Assembly: GCA_018806915.1 (NCBI GenBank)
Contig: JAGKQI010000031.1
Coordinates: 186,001-250,000 of the forward strand
Length of the DNA stretch: 64,000 nucleotides
DNA from: Phytophthora colocasiae
Taxonomy: Eukaryota; Oomycota; Peronosporomycetes; Peronosporales; Peronosporaceae
Reading direction: 5' to 3'
A program made the translations under genes and the position numbers. Positions 19,810 through 31,400 of the stretch are shown here, in pieces; within the stretch, counting starts at the first letter, position 1; every line of letters begins with the position of its first letter. The notes below the pieces were generated by a model. That model worked only from the letters and a program-made list of their open reading frames with translations. It had not been told where the DNA came from and searched no databases.

Positions 19810-22410
19810 ATAATTCTGTCACAATCTCTCTACCACAACGATCTCCACAATGGACATTATCCCAACGGGTTTATCTTCCCCTTGATGCGCGATCGCTTTC
19901 AGAGCTCGAAATTTGCAGTTGAACATTTCCCATGATCTCCAGGACTCCATGTCCGCGTGACCGGATGAATCAAATCGCCTGTGGCTCCACGAAAATGACC
20001 CATAATCAAGCAACAAACGACACATACGGGCATATCAGGCGGTTTCCATCTAGCTGAACTAGCCCGCACGTGATGATTTTATCCAGACTTAAGTTCTGAA
20101 CGTCTACACCTTTTGCCGGCCAAAGTGGGCTAATCAGCATCCAATGTGGGCAGGATTAATTTTAGGCGGCTGACAGAAACCCAAAACAGCCCAAAACTGT
20201 TTTTTCACACAATCAAAGTGGGCTAATCATCATTCAAAGCGGGCAAACTACTGGCCATAGGACATATCTTCCTTACGAATTGCTGCATGCACAAACTTCG
20301 AAGCGTGCAGCTCTACGTTCTGCACCATGCGCTGAGTGATTCGCGGCATGCAAGTGTTGGTAGCTCGCTCGAGAAGCCTCATGCGAGCTTCTGTCTTCGA
20401 AATTGGTGGACCAGTAATACTCTCGGTCAGTGGGTCGTTCATCTCTTCCCTCGCTGTAGCTAGGTAGGTTTGGATGTGCGCTTTAAGAGCGCTAAAACAG
20501 TTTTCAATCGGGTTACACATGGGGCTGTATGGACCAAGTCGAAGCAAGCCTCTTCTCCTTATTTTCCTCACTGTTACATGTCGTAGGCTCGACGCGCGTC
20601 TACGAATTAGCCAAAGAATATTGAATGTTAATTCAGTCTCAGTACATGTACATGTTCATAGTAAAGCGCACCTGTTTGACGGTAAAGAGCATGCCTTTCA
20701 GATGGCGAGAAATGGTAGACTCTGCGATGTCCACACGAAACTCATCAAGGACCATGCGTTTCAATGTGGCAAGTGGGAGAAGACAACACTGACTAGCCAC
20801 AGTTCTAATGCCGCCTTGATCTCGGGGGTCACTTTGGTAGCGCGGGCCCCCCCTCGAGGAAGGTCAACAGCACGGTCGAGGCTAACAAGTCGCTCCGCTG
20901 TGCTCCGTGGGAACCCATTATAATGGGCAACAGCACGCCAGTTGCCACCGGCGTGGTATGCTTTGAGGACGCGACGGCGTTCTTCAGGTGTGTGGGTCTT
21001 AGTGGCGGTTTGGGAAGGCATCTGGGTTGTGTAATGTCAATTGCAGATTGACGTTGTGGTCTCCATTTCGGGCGCATGCGAAGTACTGTACATGTACGAA
21101 TGATTGGCTGGTAGTTGCCCGCTTTGAATGATGATTAGCCCACTTTGATTGTGTGAAAAAACAGTTTTGGGCTGTTTTGGGTTTCTGTCAGCCGCCTAAA
21201 ATTAATCCTGCCCACATTGGATGCTGATTAGCCCACTTTGGCCGGCAAAAGGTGTAGTAATGATCGCCAGGGATACATCCTTTGACCTATCGAACAGTAC
21301 ATAATGGTCCAGCAATTTTACCAGCACTGCCTTCATATCCACCTATGTCAGAGATGTGGATCCCTTTGTTATCATCGAATGGAGCAAATATACCGTCTCC
21401 GTTGACAGTTGGGCGACAAAGAATAGCTGTCGGAACTCGGTGAATTCACTGTGATGACGTAGCCAGAAAATCGTTTACAGCTTTGGAGATCGTTGATGCA
21501 AAGATAGCAATTCCACAACACGGCGGAGTGTTCACGAGGTTGCTTAATTCTCGCAAAGCCGCTTCAAAATCGAAATTTTCGAGATGTTGAAACCCGTCAA
21601 CACACAGAACCATGCACAATTCACGTTCCTCAATTCCAGATAACTCGGATAGCTTCGAGATATCTTGACTAGGAGTACAACGATGCGATTCATGGCGAAT
21701 GTTCCCCGTATCTTGGAGCTGGCATAGCATTCCGGTTCCAATCTTTTGTTCGGCATTCAAAAATCGGAACGATTGACGTGTCGGATGTCCAAATGAGACC
21801 TTGAAAGTGGGAGATTTCTCTAACAGCGTTGTCATCTCGATATCTTCTTCTTTCTCTGCGAAAAATACGTTTTTTCGCTATTGTCGGGAACTCAACAAGC
21901 ATTCGAGATTTTCCAGTTCCAGGACCAGAGATACACCCAAACAATGGATGCAACTTCTCACCATGATTTACTAGTTTCCACTCCTTATAGTGACGCTTTT
22001 CCAACGTCCTCATTGCCCAGGGGGTTCTGGAATACCAACACGATCGCTGAGCACTTGTAGAGGTTCTGGAGGAAACTTATTCCAGGAATTACCACCAGTA
22101 CGTGGACTGTGGAGGCTTTATATCATGTTCAAGAACATCCTTGATTGTTCCCGCCTCTTCGTTTCCGTGGATTATAGGTGGATGTCAGGATCCTTTCTCC
22201 AACCTCTCGCAACGTCACTATTGTCTGAGAGTCATGATCCATTATCAGTCTTGGCTAGGAAAAGCATTAGCAGGAACGAGTCACACTTGACTGTAGCCGC
22301 ATTTTTCTTCTTAATTTTTTCTTTGGAGTGGCCTACAGAGTTGTACTCGCCAATGCTAACACAGAACGTACTTGGGCCACACCAACCAGCGTACACAGCA
22401 TATTCACCAT
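19810..22410 (-). pseudogene. Crinkler (CRN, LFLAK) effector pseudogene, cut by a Tc1-like element
   Basis: From an ATG at 22410 the frame opens MVNMLCTLVGVA, as in CRN proteins. After a shift it continues SIGEYNSVGH then EKIKKKN, and reaches the LFLAK motif (MLFLAKTDNG, about 22251-22265), followed by a stop. Downstream a P-loop ISGPGTGKSRMLVEF (about 21900-21935), FKVSFGHPT, IGTGMLCQLQD and LCVDGFQHLENFDFE follow the CRN P-loop NTPase-type C-terminal domain, then APFDDNKGIHISDIGG. Beyond the element at 20107-21254 it resumes with LICPYV and WEMFNCKFRALKAI, the usual CRN C-terminal block, and ends at LINE debris. Several frameshifts and stops: not functional. In intact members this class of proteins enters host nuclei. 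Confidence 0.8.
20107..21254 (-). mobile_element. Tc1/mariner-type element with 144-bp TIRs, internally deleted
   Basis: Starts CACCTTTTGCCGGCCAAAGT at both ends. The two inverted repeats are about 144 bp and essentially identical, flanked by TA. The minus strand holds a transposase N-terminus (ATG 21021: THTPEERRRVLKAYHAGGNW, helix-turn-helix) and a C-terminus (20248-20571: RLGPYSPMCNPIENCFSALK, the last catalytic-residue block of Tc1-like DDE transposases). The first catalytic part is missing, so it is non-autonomous. It is inserted in the Crinkler pseudogene. Confidence 0.85.
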
Positions 22411-22519
22411 TTTCCTTCAGATTCTGGAATGTGGACGTAGAGGTTTCTTGACTGGAAACGAGTAAAATGGCCGGATCGTGTGTCCCTACAGCTTTCACGG
22501 GCAACAACGAGCTCTATAT

Positions 22520-23540
22520 TCCCCAATATGGTGGAATACGTCAATTGATTTTCAGGTTTCGCACCCGCAAGGTCTACCGCCAACTCCATTGGGCGAAGGA
22601 AATACCAAGTTCAAACATCTATGCCGAGCGATCTCAGCTATGCAGAAGTTATGCCTGGCAGATTTCCTAAGTGACGGCTTCAGGTGGGCCGACGGCTTTT
22701 GAATTCTTTTGTGAAATTCATGATGATCGACAACCAATGATGCCTCAGGTGTGTGCGACGGACATATTCGTGTTGTATCAGCAACTATCCCAGATATATG
22801 ATCGAGTGCTGGCTCACCCAACGGTTGGAGAAATGCGAGCCTCCACTTCCAGACTGAACACCAAATACCGGTGGAAAAATTCCTCGAAGGAACGAACCTC
22901 TTTCCTAACTTGAAGAAAAATGATTGGATCGATGTGCTACCCTCTGAAGGAGCTCAAGCCCGAATTTACAAGACATTATTGGATTATGTATCGCTGTGAC
23001 GCTCTCTTCTCCCGGTTATTCATGCTGTGATGCTCCGAATGGTTTCTGAAGATCTCATACTTGGCTCGAGGTTATATTTCTTGAAAACGCTTAACCCTAC
23101 TATCCTACAATGTGTTCGAGAATCATGCACAGCGATAGAAACAGTTGAACACTGCTTTTTATCGTGTCCAGCGCTAGAAGAGATGTGGCGATCTCTTTGG
23201 GTTCCATAGATTGGCGGCTACTACTATTTACGAAACCAAGCGATCTTAAGCTGGAATGGAGACAGAGGCACAAGACTCTCCTCGTTCTCTGGCGAGTTCA
23301 TACTGCAATTGTTTTTCACGCAACGTGGAGACTTCGAAATGATATACACTTTCGTGAAACGCGAGTTGAGAGACCGAGAACACAAGCGATGCTAGGTTCC
23401 TTCCGCAGACATTGTCAATTCATCTACTCTCATGCAGGTGTTGATGAGGCCGTAGTCGTCGAAGTCCTTCGACAACTTGGTTTCGAACCCCCGACTGCTG
23501 AAGTTTTACCTCCTCGAATTTGGATTCCTCGTACATAATG
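22520..23540 (+). mobile_element. 5'-truncated LINE fragment with frameshifts
   Basis: Successive plus frames match the LINE at 35.7-38.4 kb: KFKHLCRAISAMQKLCLADF, DIFVLYQQLSQIYDRV, LGSRLYFLKTLNPTILQCV, TAIETVEHCFLSCP and FHATWRLRNDIHFRET. It ends just after RIWIPRT. The reading frame is broken several times. It sits directly upstream of the Crinkler start, head to head. Confidence 0.75.
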
Positions 23541-24185
23541 GGCAAGTGATTACCAGTTTTGATATCTTAAGTTTTAGTTAGCAAAACGAGAAGTCCGATT
23601 GTAGGAAATTCAACATTGAAGGCTGTGAATGATGGTGGGATAACGAAAATGGTGCGTCTAAATAGAATCCTAAGTGTGTCAGCCTCTGTTCTTACCTGTT
23701 TGCACGAAGTAATTGAGCCTGTGGCACGTACAGTATTGTACCCTCAAACCTGTTCTGGTATGATAAGGTAGCAAGACAATGAACGTGAAGCGCATTGCAA
23801 CAACGACACGGTAGGTTCAAAGTTGGAGGCGCATTGCTGCACTGCTATCAGCATTGGCGATATACACGATCTCACGCAGTTCTGGATGACACCTCAATCC
23901 GTGTGAGTAATAGATGTAGTACATGTACTGGTAACCACAAGTTTTAGGGAATGACCGCTCCAAAATGTTATCTTTCGATGGGAGGGTAAAGGCTGTTGTT
24001 ATCTCTAACATGTATCAGAGTTAGCACAGCCACACCGAGATCCATGACAGAAATGTCTACGACAAGCTGCCATCGTCATTTGCGTGATACACACCGAAGA
24101 GAATGCACTGTCGGTCCATCCAGCAGTTGTGGGTAGAACTGTTAACGCTGTAGCTCTTCGCTTCGGTGTTCCGTCGCCATACCAC
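23541..24185. other. Upstream region of AA17 gene 1, no gene seen
   Basis: No coding signal or repeat recognised apart from the core promoter near 24188. Confidence 0.4.
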
Positions 24186-24187
24186 AA

Positions 24188-24204
24188 TTCACTTTCGGTT
24201 TTGC
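24188..24204 (+). promoter_or_regulatory. Core promoter of AA17 gene 1
   Basis: TTCACTTTCGGTTTTGC matches initiator (TCACTTT) plus flanking TTTTGC, 18-34 bp before the ATG at 24222. Confidence 0.6.
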
Positions 24205-24221
24205 AGACATCCGAACACTTG

Positions 24222-25549
24222 ATGGTTACTGGAATCGCGCTCTCATCCGTTTTTGCCCTAGTGGCGTTCACGGCCCACGTCGACGCACATGGCTACCTCG
24301 AACAGCCCAAGCCGTCCTGGAAGGACAGTCCGAATCCTGGTTGGGTTGCTTTGGTCGACAATTACTGGGACATTGGCTCAGGTGGAGATCAATGCGGCGC
24401 GTTTAAGACAATGGCCTCAGAGAAAGGCATGTCCGTCAAAGATGTCGTTCTGGACATGGTCAAGGGTCAGAGCTGTGGCAACACACTGGCTGATGGAGCT
24501 GCCCAGCCCATTCCTAGCGATGGAAAGGTGAAGTGGCTTGGTAATGGAGGTGGTGGCTTTACCCACGTTGGACCTTGTGAGGTCTACTTAGACGATAAAA
24601 TGGTGGTTCACGGTGACAACTGCGAAGAAGAGTTTAAGGGCGGAGGTGTGGGATCAACGGAGACGTCAGATATGACAGTGGATTACTCGGCATGCAACGG
24701 GAAATGCACCTTGACTATCTACTGGCTCGCGTTCCAGAATGCTCAGTGGCAGGCATACGGTGAGTTGGAATGAGGTTTCGGAAAACTGGTAGAATACTAA
24801 CTTATAAGCTTTCTTTGATTACAGTTAACTGCGTTCCTCTTTCTGGAAGTGGTGGGTCGACTGCACAAACGGAAGGTTCGCAGACGAGCTCCCAGTCTAC
24901 GGGGGCATCAACCACACAGGGATCTATGGCAAAAGAGGATGATGGAGGAAATAAAACTCCTTCAACACAGCAGTCTTCGAATCAGCTCCCCTCAACAGAC
25001 CAGAAGACTACCGCGGCTCCATCATCTGAGCAGCAAAATAACCAAGACAACGAGCAGAACAAGGACAACAAGGACAACAAGGATAGCCAACAGAATCAGC
25101 AGAACCAGCAAAGCAACGAGAACAAGGATAACCAGGATAACCAGCAGAATCAGCAGAACCAGCAAAGGAACGGCAACAAGGACAACCAGGATAACCAGCA
25201 GAACCAACAGAATCAGCAGAACCAGCAAAGCAACGACAAGCAGGACAACCAGGATTACCAGCAGAACCAACAGAATCAGCAGAACCAACAGAATCAGCAA
25301 AGCAACGACAACAAGGATAACAAGGATAACCAGGATAACCAGCAGAACCAGCAGAACCAGCAGAAACAACAGAATCAGCAAAGCAACGACAAGAACAAGG
25401 ATAACCAACAGAACCAGGATAACCAACAGAACCAGCAGAACCAGCAAAACTCGGCGCCTTCTACCGAACAGCGTTCACTCGACTTTAACAACTTGAATGG
25501 AGAGACCAGTACTGGAGTTGTCAAGCCCTATTCAAACCTTCGAATGTAG
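24222..25549 (+). CDS. AA17-type secreted LPMO (gene 1) with long Q/N/D/K repeat tail
   Basis: Two exons, 24222-24759 and 24825-25549. The 65-bp intron has GTGAGT, a TACTAAC branch site and ACAG; the product is 420 residues. Signal peptide ends at DA, leaving mature His1 (HGYLEQPKPSWKD), the first ligand of the copper histidine brace. The catalytic domain carries YWDIGSGGDQ, GMSVKDVVLDMV, GGGFTHVGPCEVYLDD with a second candidate His, paired cysteines, and LTIYWLAFQNAQWQAY. This matches the oomycete AA17 family of secreted pectin-cleaving monooxygenases. Exon 2 encodes a Ser/Thr linker and about 140 residues of near-pure Q/N/D/K repeats. Unlike the two paralogues it lacks the KCKAP-RRLRKK C-terminus. 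Confidence 0.85.
25030..25450 (+). repeat. Coding tandem repeat (QQNQQNQQSND-type)
   Basis: Degenerate tandem units based on AACCAGCAGAAC and GATAACCAG encode QQNQQ, SNDNKDN and NQDNQQ blocks inside exon 2 of AA17 gene 1. The opposite strand reads as an artificial Leu/Val/Ile frame. Length variation by slippage is expected. Confidence 0.9.
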
Positions 25550-26078
25550 ATGTTGGGGAACTCGACCCACTCCAGAGAACTGCCTTCAGAAGCCAGAAGA
25601 TTTTCGGTGTTTAGATCTTCAAAGGTCTAGCATCATATTTGTTTTGCTGATCATATTGTGTCTAATTGATGAACAAACAGCTTCTAGGTAGTTAGTTGCA
25701 ATGAGATAACAATCAAAACGTGTTGTTTTTCCGCTACTGTAATTGTAAATGGTGTTCGCGCGGTTTGATTACTTAGGTTATACATTTCGATGCGATCATG
25801 ATCTATGTTTATTATCGATTCCTAAGTACTAGTACTACGTAGTAGGAAAACAATAATAACCATCAACGTTTTTGCATCCTTTCGACAGTTCTTTTATCGA
25901 CATTCATCTGATTGGGATAGTGGCGGTAATTATCTCTTGCATACGACAAGCTTTAAGATCGGTGATACTGGTGTTGATTGGATAACGACTATTAACAACT
26001 ACTGCTGGTTTGGTCAAAACCATCAAATGTGTCGGAAGCAAACACGCATGGACTAAGACCAGTGGAGTTTTTCGAAAG
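25550..26078. other. 3' flank of AA17 gene 1, no gene seen
   Basis: AT-rich with no domain-bearing frame. Nothing recognised. Confidence 0.4.
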
Positions 26079-26251
26079 AAGAAGAAAATGAGTTGATTAA
26101 CTAATTAGCGGATTTCTCGTCTGTGTGATTCTATCTCAAGATTTTAATACTACACAAAAATATAACATCTGGATTCCGCTGGTTTTGTGTAGTTTTAGAA
26201 TCTTGAGACAGACGAGAACAAGTTAATCAACTCATTTTCTTTTTCTTCTAG
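26079..26251. repeat. Foldback element of about 170 bp
   Basis: Arms starting AGAAGAAGAAAATGAGTTGA and its near-complement fold over most of the length. They share TCTCGTCTGT and the Inr-like actacacaaaa around a short centre (acatctggattccgctgg). A partial copy is at 9190-9280. Confidence 0.65.
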
Positions 26252-26254
26252 GGG

Positions 26255-26855
26255 TGGAAGTGGCTGCAAACACTCCAGAAGGATCACGGTCTCGATTCTT
26301 TCCTGGCCTCAAAGCCACAGACTGGACGTAAGTCAAACAGCCTGTTGAAGAATTGCAGCAACACCCCATCATACAACTTGGATGCCCCAGAGGACGCGTG
26401 CATCAAACGCTCAATCAGATATTTGGTGTCTGGTACCTGTCATTCAAGATGTAATGCTGAGATTATTCTTTGGAGACCTAGACAGTTCTTCATGCGAATT
26501 AGCAATCCGGAAGCACAAATTTGGGTTTGGGATGGTTGAGAGTCATTGAAACGCTGGAACATTGCTTTTTCAATTGTCCATGGCTAGCACAAATGTACTT
26601 GGCGCTACGCAACAAGATTCAATTCAAGGAGACGGAAACAGAAAAATTGAACACTCAAAGTGTGGTAAATTCGTTTCATCGACACTACCAACATATCTAT
26701 CTGCATTGCAAGCACCTGAAGCTGAATGGCGAGGCAATGATTTCAGTTCTTCAGGGAATGGGTTTCGATCCTCCCAAACCAAAAGAAATACCCGAACCAG
26801 TCGTAAGTAGATATTACATCGCTAGCGAAACGATATGTCCATTAAGTAGTTAATC
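26255..26855 (+). mobile_element. LINE 3' fragment, plus strand
   Basis: Frames include VIQDVMLRLFFGDL-like and VIETLEHCFFNCP segments of the LINE C-terminus, with an internal deletion. It ends in agttaatcaacttcttcttct, the 3' tail also seen on other copies. Confidence 0.6.
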
Positions 26856-27325
26856 AACTTCTTCTTCTACCACAAATGTGGCGAATACTCCGGAGTAAAT
26901 GGTGGGTGGCGTTTGGAAGCAATTCAGTACGTTCAGGCTCAAAACCCAAACGCGTAAGTACTCGATTAAGCGCTTCGCCATCAATGTTCCAATCCGAGGA
27001 GTATCAAAACAAGAAATGATAATGGCTTCGAAAGGAAGCCTGCATGTTCGGAATACTTGGCGCCAACGCTTGTGTTTCGCCGAAGTACTGTTGTTGTTGC
27101 GCAATATCCACGTTGCGTGGAACACTATCGCAGTGTGTATTTTCCACGGTATCAACAAGATCTCGTGATCTTCTCTCCAGCCTCTGGCAATAGCACTGTT
27201 GGATGGGAAAAGCAGAAGCTTCCATGCCAGTCTGCTTCGAAACCCCTCGCTCACCGATTTTGTAGATTGAAAAACGCATGTTGGTCCTCGTTCTGCATTG
27301 TTTGTTCTAGTACATGTGAATAATT
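26856..27325 (-). mobile_element. LINE 3' fragment, minus strand
   Basis: Minus frames with REDHEILLIPWKIHTAIVFHATW and RLIEYLRVWVLS match the LINE C-terminus. It abuts the previous copy tail to tail at a shared GAAGAAGAAGTTGATTAAC junction. Confidence 0.65.
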
Positions 27326-27650
27326 GCACTACTACGAATTTTGCAGGAGCCTTGTATCAGAAACAAAACTATAAGTAGTTTTACTTCGAAAAAACATGTG
27401 CTTGTTGTTTGGTGTTCTTTTAGAAAGAAGTATTCGTAAATGAAAAGTATTTTGAACAAATTACATGTACTTTTGTTAATCCGGTTTTGAAGGATTCTCT
27501 ATTTATGTTGTTTAACTAACCATAGAGTCCTGTAGTTTTTCATGTACTTTTGTTAAGCCTGTTAAGATTTTAAAAACTGGTATCCTGGCATTATTTTCCG
27601 TAGAAAAGGAATTATTCCTTGGCTATTGAATTGATTGTGATTGTGAATTG
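27326..27650. other. No gene seen
   Basis: AT-rich, stops in all frames. No repeat recognised apart from short direct repeats of tacatgtacttttgttaa and catgtacttttgttaagcc near 27468 and 27541. Confidence 0.4.
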
Positions 27651-27654
27651 TTTG

Positions 27655-27785
27655 AATGGGATATTGAATTTTCGAATGCTAATCATTTCTTATTATCTGG
27701 AAAGTAAGTCCCCGGAGGGACTCGAACGCCTGCCAAGTGCGTAGCTTTGTGGTGCTTTGACCAGTGGACCACCAGGAGGCCGATG
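27655..27785 (-). repeat. tRNA-derived SINE with A and B boxes
   Basis: Minus strand reads a tRNA-like head: TGGTCCACTGGTCAAAGC as D-arm/A-box and GCGTTCGAGTCCC as B-box. The SINE body follows (ttactttccagataataag, attagcattcgaaaattcaa). It is the most complete head in the window. A 5'-shortened copy lies at 9.6 kb and two rearranged copies at 32.9 and 34.3 kb. Confidence 0.65.
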
Positions 27786-28091
27786 ATTAATGGGCATGTA
27801 TTTTCAAGTATATATGTACCTCAATAATAGTACAGTATGCTAGGTACATGTATCCATGTTGGCGTTCGAACTTCCAGGCATCACCACGACAGGATGGGAG
27901 GCTCTAGTTGTCCACCTCAGAGGCATTTCTACCGTATCGTCCACTCGCAATATTTCTTTAGGGCTATCCATGGCCACCGAGATCGCCGAAATGATCTCGG
28001 TGTGAAGAGAAGAAGAACACCGAGTTGACAACACAACCAATCGATGTACCATGTACTGCAATGCTCAGTTACGTATGTGATAGTAAGTAAG
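27786..28091. other. Short intergenic stretch, no gene seen
   Basis: A plus frame at 27837-28028 and a minus frame at 27840-28061 overlap; neither shows a domain. Confidence 0.4.
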
Positions 28092-28096
28092 GAATT

Positions 28097-28485
28097 AATT
28101 GAGAGTATAGCGAACGAGGCTTGATAGTGAAGTGAGTAGGAGGAAGTAAATCCAAAAGTGAGTTAGCCCCGCATTCACTAATCTACCCTTGCTCTCCTTG
28201 AGCTCCCCTTGTAGACCTTTGTGAAACGGGAACGCTTGATGTAACGGGAACGCTTGATGTAACGGGAACGATTGATGTAACGGGAACGATTTGTGCACAT
28301 CTTGAGATCAGCAAATTGAAGTTCTCGTCCAATCAGAATAGTGTATCCAAGGTAGACCGCCAATCGTATTGCAGCATCCACGCGTCTTCCACTGTTGTCC
28401 TCACTTGGCACGCGTTGTGCGCGTGAAAGCTGCGTGCTTCGAGGTAGGGACCCAGTATAGGAGACGGCGAAGTGCAATCTGAACA
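28097..28485 (-). repeat. 3' LTR of Copia 1
   Basis: About 389 bp. Contains three tandem aacgggaacg-cttgatgt units. Differs from the 5' LTR by a 10-bp deletion near 28160, unit number and single bases. Confidence 0.85.
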
Positions 28486-28492
28486 CCCCCAC

Positions 28493-31400
28493 TCAATTCG
28501 ACGTCTCGAACTTGGGAATGACGTTGCTGCGTTCCATCAAGTAGCGCAACGTCTTGGAAGAGAGGCCCTTGGTCAAGTAGTCCGCTAGTTGGTTCTTAGA
28601 CTCCTGGTAGGTCAGCTCAACCTCGCCACTGGCAATCTTCTCTCGGATGAAATGGTAGCGAATGTCGATGTGCTTGGTGCGAGCTTGATAACCGACATTC
28701 TTCGCCAAAGCCATGGCACCCTGGTTGTCCTCGTAGATCACCGTAGGGTCCACTTGCTTTGCACCAATGTCCTTGAGTAGTCGACGCAGCCACACTACTT
28801 CTTTGATGCACTCACTCAGAGCCATGTACTCTGCCTCAGTAGAACTCAGTGCGACCGTCTTCTGGAACGTCGAACGCCACACCACCGGAGCACCACACAT
28901 CATGAGCATCATTCCGCTCACTGAGCGTCTGTCGTCACGGTTACCGGCCCAGTCAGCATCCGAGTAAGCCGTCATCTCAGTTCCCAGTAGGCCATCGTAC
29001 ATGATACCCACTTCCTTGGTCTTCAGCAGGTAGCGCACCACCTTGATTCCCGCATTCCAATGCGCCTCACCTGGGTTTACCAGGAAGCGACTCAACTTGG
29101 CAACTGCAACCGCAATGTCAGGTCGTGTTCCGCATGTCAGATACATGAGGCTACCGATGAGCGATCGGTAGGGCCTTGATTTCATCTTGGCCTTGTACTC
29201 CTCTGTCTGCGTGCCGTCGTCCTTGGTCAAGTGAAGACTTGGATCCAGTGGCATCAGGCTTGGCTTCGCGTTTTCTTGACCGAATTTCTTGATGATCGAC
29301 TCTGTATATGCGCGTTGAGAGATGGCCAATGTTTTATTGTCCATATCGTAGTCGATCTCAATCCCGAGAATAAATCGAGCGCGTCCGAGGTCCTTGATCC
29401 GGAATTTGTCCGCGATGCCAGCCTTCACTGACGCGATGACACCCTTGTCCTTTGAAGCAATCAGCATGTCGTCGACGTAAAGACACACGATACATTCATC
29501 GTCACCATCACCTCGGGTGTATACACAGGATCAGCATCAGCCGCCTTGAAACCCATGTCTTTTAAGTGACCATCGATCGTCTCGTTCCAAACACGAGATG
29601 CTTGCTTCAGGCCATACAAACTTTGCAGGAGTAGGCAGACGACGTCTTCTTCACCTTCAGCATCGGCCATCGTCAGGAGCTCACGCAGACCTTCAGGCAA
29701 TTCCATGTAAATCTCTTCGTCGAGCTTTCCATACAGGAACGCCGTATCCACGTCGCATTGCTCGATCTCAAATCCTTCAGCACAGCACTTAGCCAGCACA
29801 GCACGGATCGAGTTCAGGTATGCCACTGGCGCGTACGTCTCTTCATAGTCAATCCCGTGACGCTGAGAGTACCCCTTGGCGACGAGACGAGCCTTGTGCC
29901 GGGTCACTTCTCCTTTCTCGTTGCGCTTCAACGCGAACACCCACCGACATCCGATCGGGCGCTGGTGAGCCGGTCTTGGTACCAGCTTCCATGTCTTGTT
30001 TGCAGTAAGTGACTCCAATTCACTTGCAATTGCCTTCTTCCATTCATCGCTGTCCTCGCCTGACGTCGCCTCTGTATACGTCTTGGGGACTTCCTCCGAT
30101 GCAGCCATAGCTTGGCCACCTTCAAGTGCGAGCAGTTCGCCACTTGGTTTAACCCTTTCTTGTGTCGCTTGGTCCCCGTGGTTGACGGCAGGATAATCTG
30201 CTTCTTGGTTGCGCCAGCCTCTTCTCGTCGATGTTACGAGTACGCGAACGAGTAATCATGGGATGGGTGGACTCGTAAGGGATGATTTGACTGTTCACGT
30301 CACGTTGAAGTGGAATGACGTCAGCACCTTCAACAACGACCGGAACAATCTCCATTGAACCCTTGGACGGTTGTCCACTCATGACAGGCACGTTGGTTGC
30401 TGGTTCATCTTCATCCTGTACCATGAGGTGCTGGGGACTGGTCGTTTCGATGAACTTCACAGTGCGAACGATTTGCACCCTACCCGTTGACACATTGAGG
30501 ACTCGGTAGCCCTTCACACCATCCTCGTATCCAAGGAAACGACATTTGAACGCTTTGGCATCCAACTTGCGACGCTTCTCGTCGGGGATGTGAGCGTAGC
30601 CAAGAGCACCAAACACCTTGACGTTCCTGAGCTGTGGCTTCGATTTGTGTACAATCTCGAACGGTGTCTTCACAGTCACCGAGTTGGGGATCCGATTGAT
30701 GATCCACGCAGCAGTGTTGACCGCCTCGGCCCACCACTTCTTGTTGACGCTCTCATGGTAGAGCAGACAACGAGCCATCTCCACGAGGCTCCGGTTCATG
30801 CGCTCAGCCAGACCGTTCTGCTGAGGCGTGTATGGCACCGTCTTCTCATGCTTGATGCCATGCTGGTTGAGGAACGCCTTGAACTGGCGACCGGTGTATT
30901 CACCACCATTGTCCGAACGCAGACGCTTGATACTCTTGCCCGTAGCGTTCTCCATCGCTGCCTTGTAGATTTTGAACTTGGACAGCACCTCCGACTTCGC
31001 TTTCATGAAGTGGACGGTCACGTGACGTGAGTAGTCGTCAATGAATGTCACAACGTACGTGCAACCACCAGGTGTCCTCGTCTGCATCGGACCCATCACG
31101 TCCGTATGCACCAGTTCAAGCACACCTGTACTCTTGACGACCTTCTCCGGAAGCCTTGGATAGTCGTCAGCTTTCATCTTGCCCATGCAGCAGCCAGCGC
31201 ATACGTCGTCCCCAGGGACTCCTCCCGTAATGCGAGGCACTCCTTCTGCCATGGTAAGTAGTTTCTCATAACGCTTGAACGGGATGTGGGCGAGTCGGGC
31301 GTGCACAACAGCCCATGGCTCCTTACGAGTGGTCGTTGCAGCATGACACACCTCGTCCCCCACTGTCTTCAGCTTGTAGACATTTCCACAGCGCTTAGCT

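Noticed and set aside
25022..25447. Minus-strand frame of almost pure Leu/Val/Ile, looking like a membrane protein
   Set aside because: It is the antisense of the Q/N/D/K repeat in AA17 gene 1; CAG/AAC repeats read as CTG/GTT on the other strand.
28200..28300. Regular short repeats (aacgggaacg) as a CRISPR array
   Set aside because: Units are contiguous or irregularly spaced, occur in both LTRs and lie in a eukaryotic retrotransposon.
28178..28492. Short open frames inside the Copia LTR, also present at 32581-32898
   Set aside because: They occur in both LTR copies and contain the tandem aacgggaacg repeat; no domain. LTR sequence, not genes.
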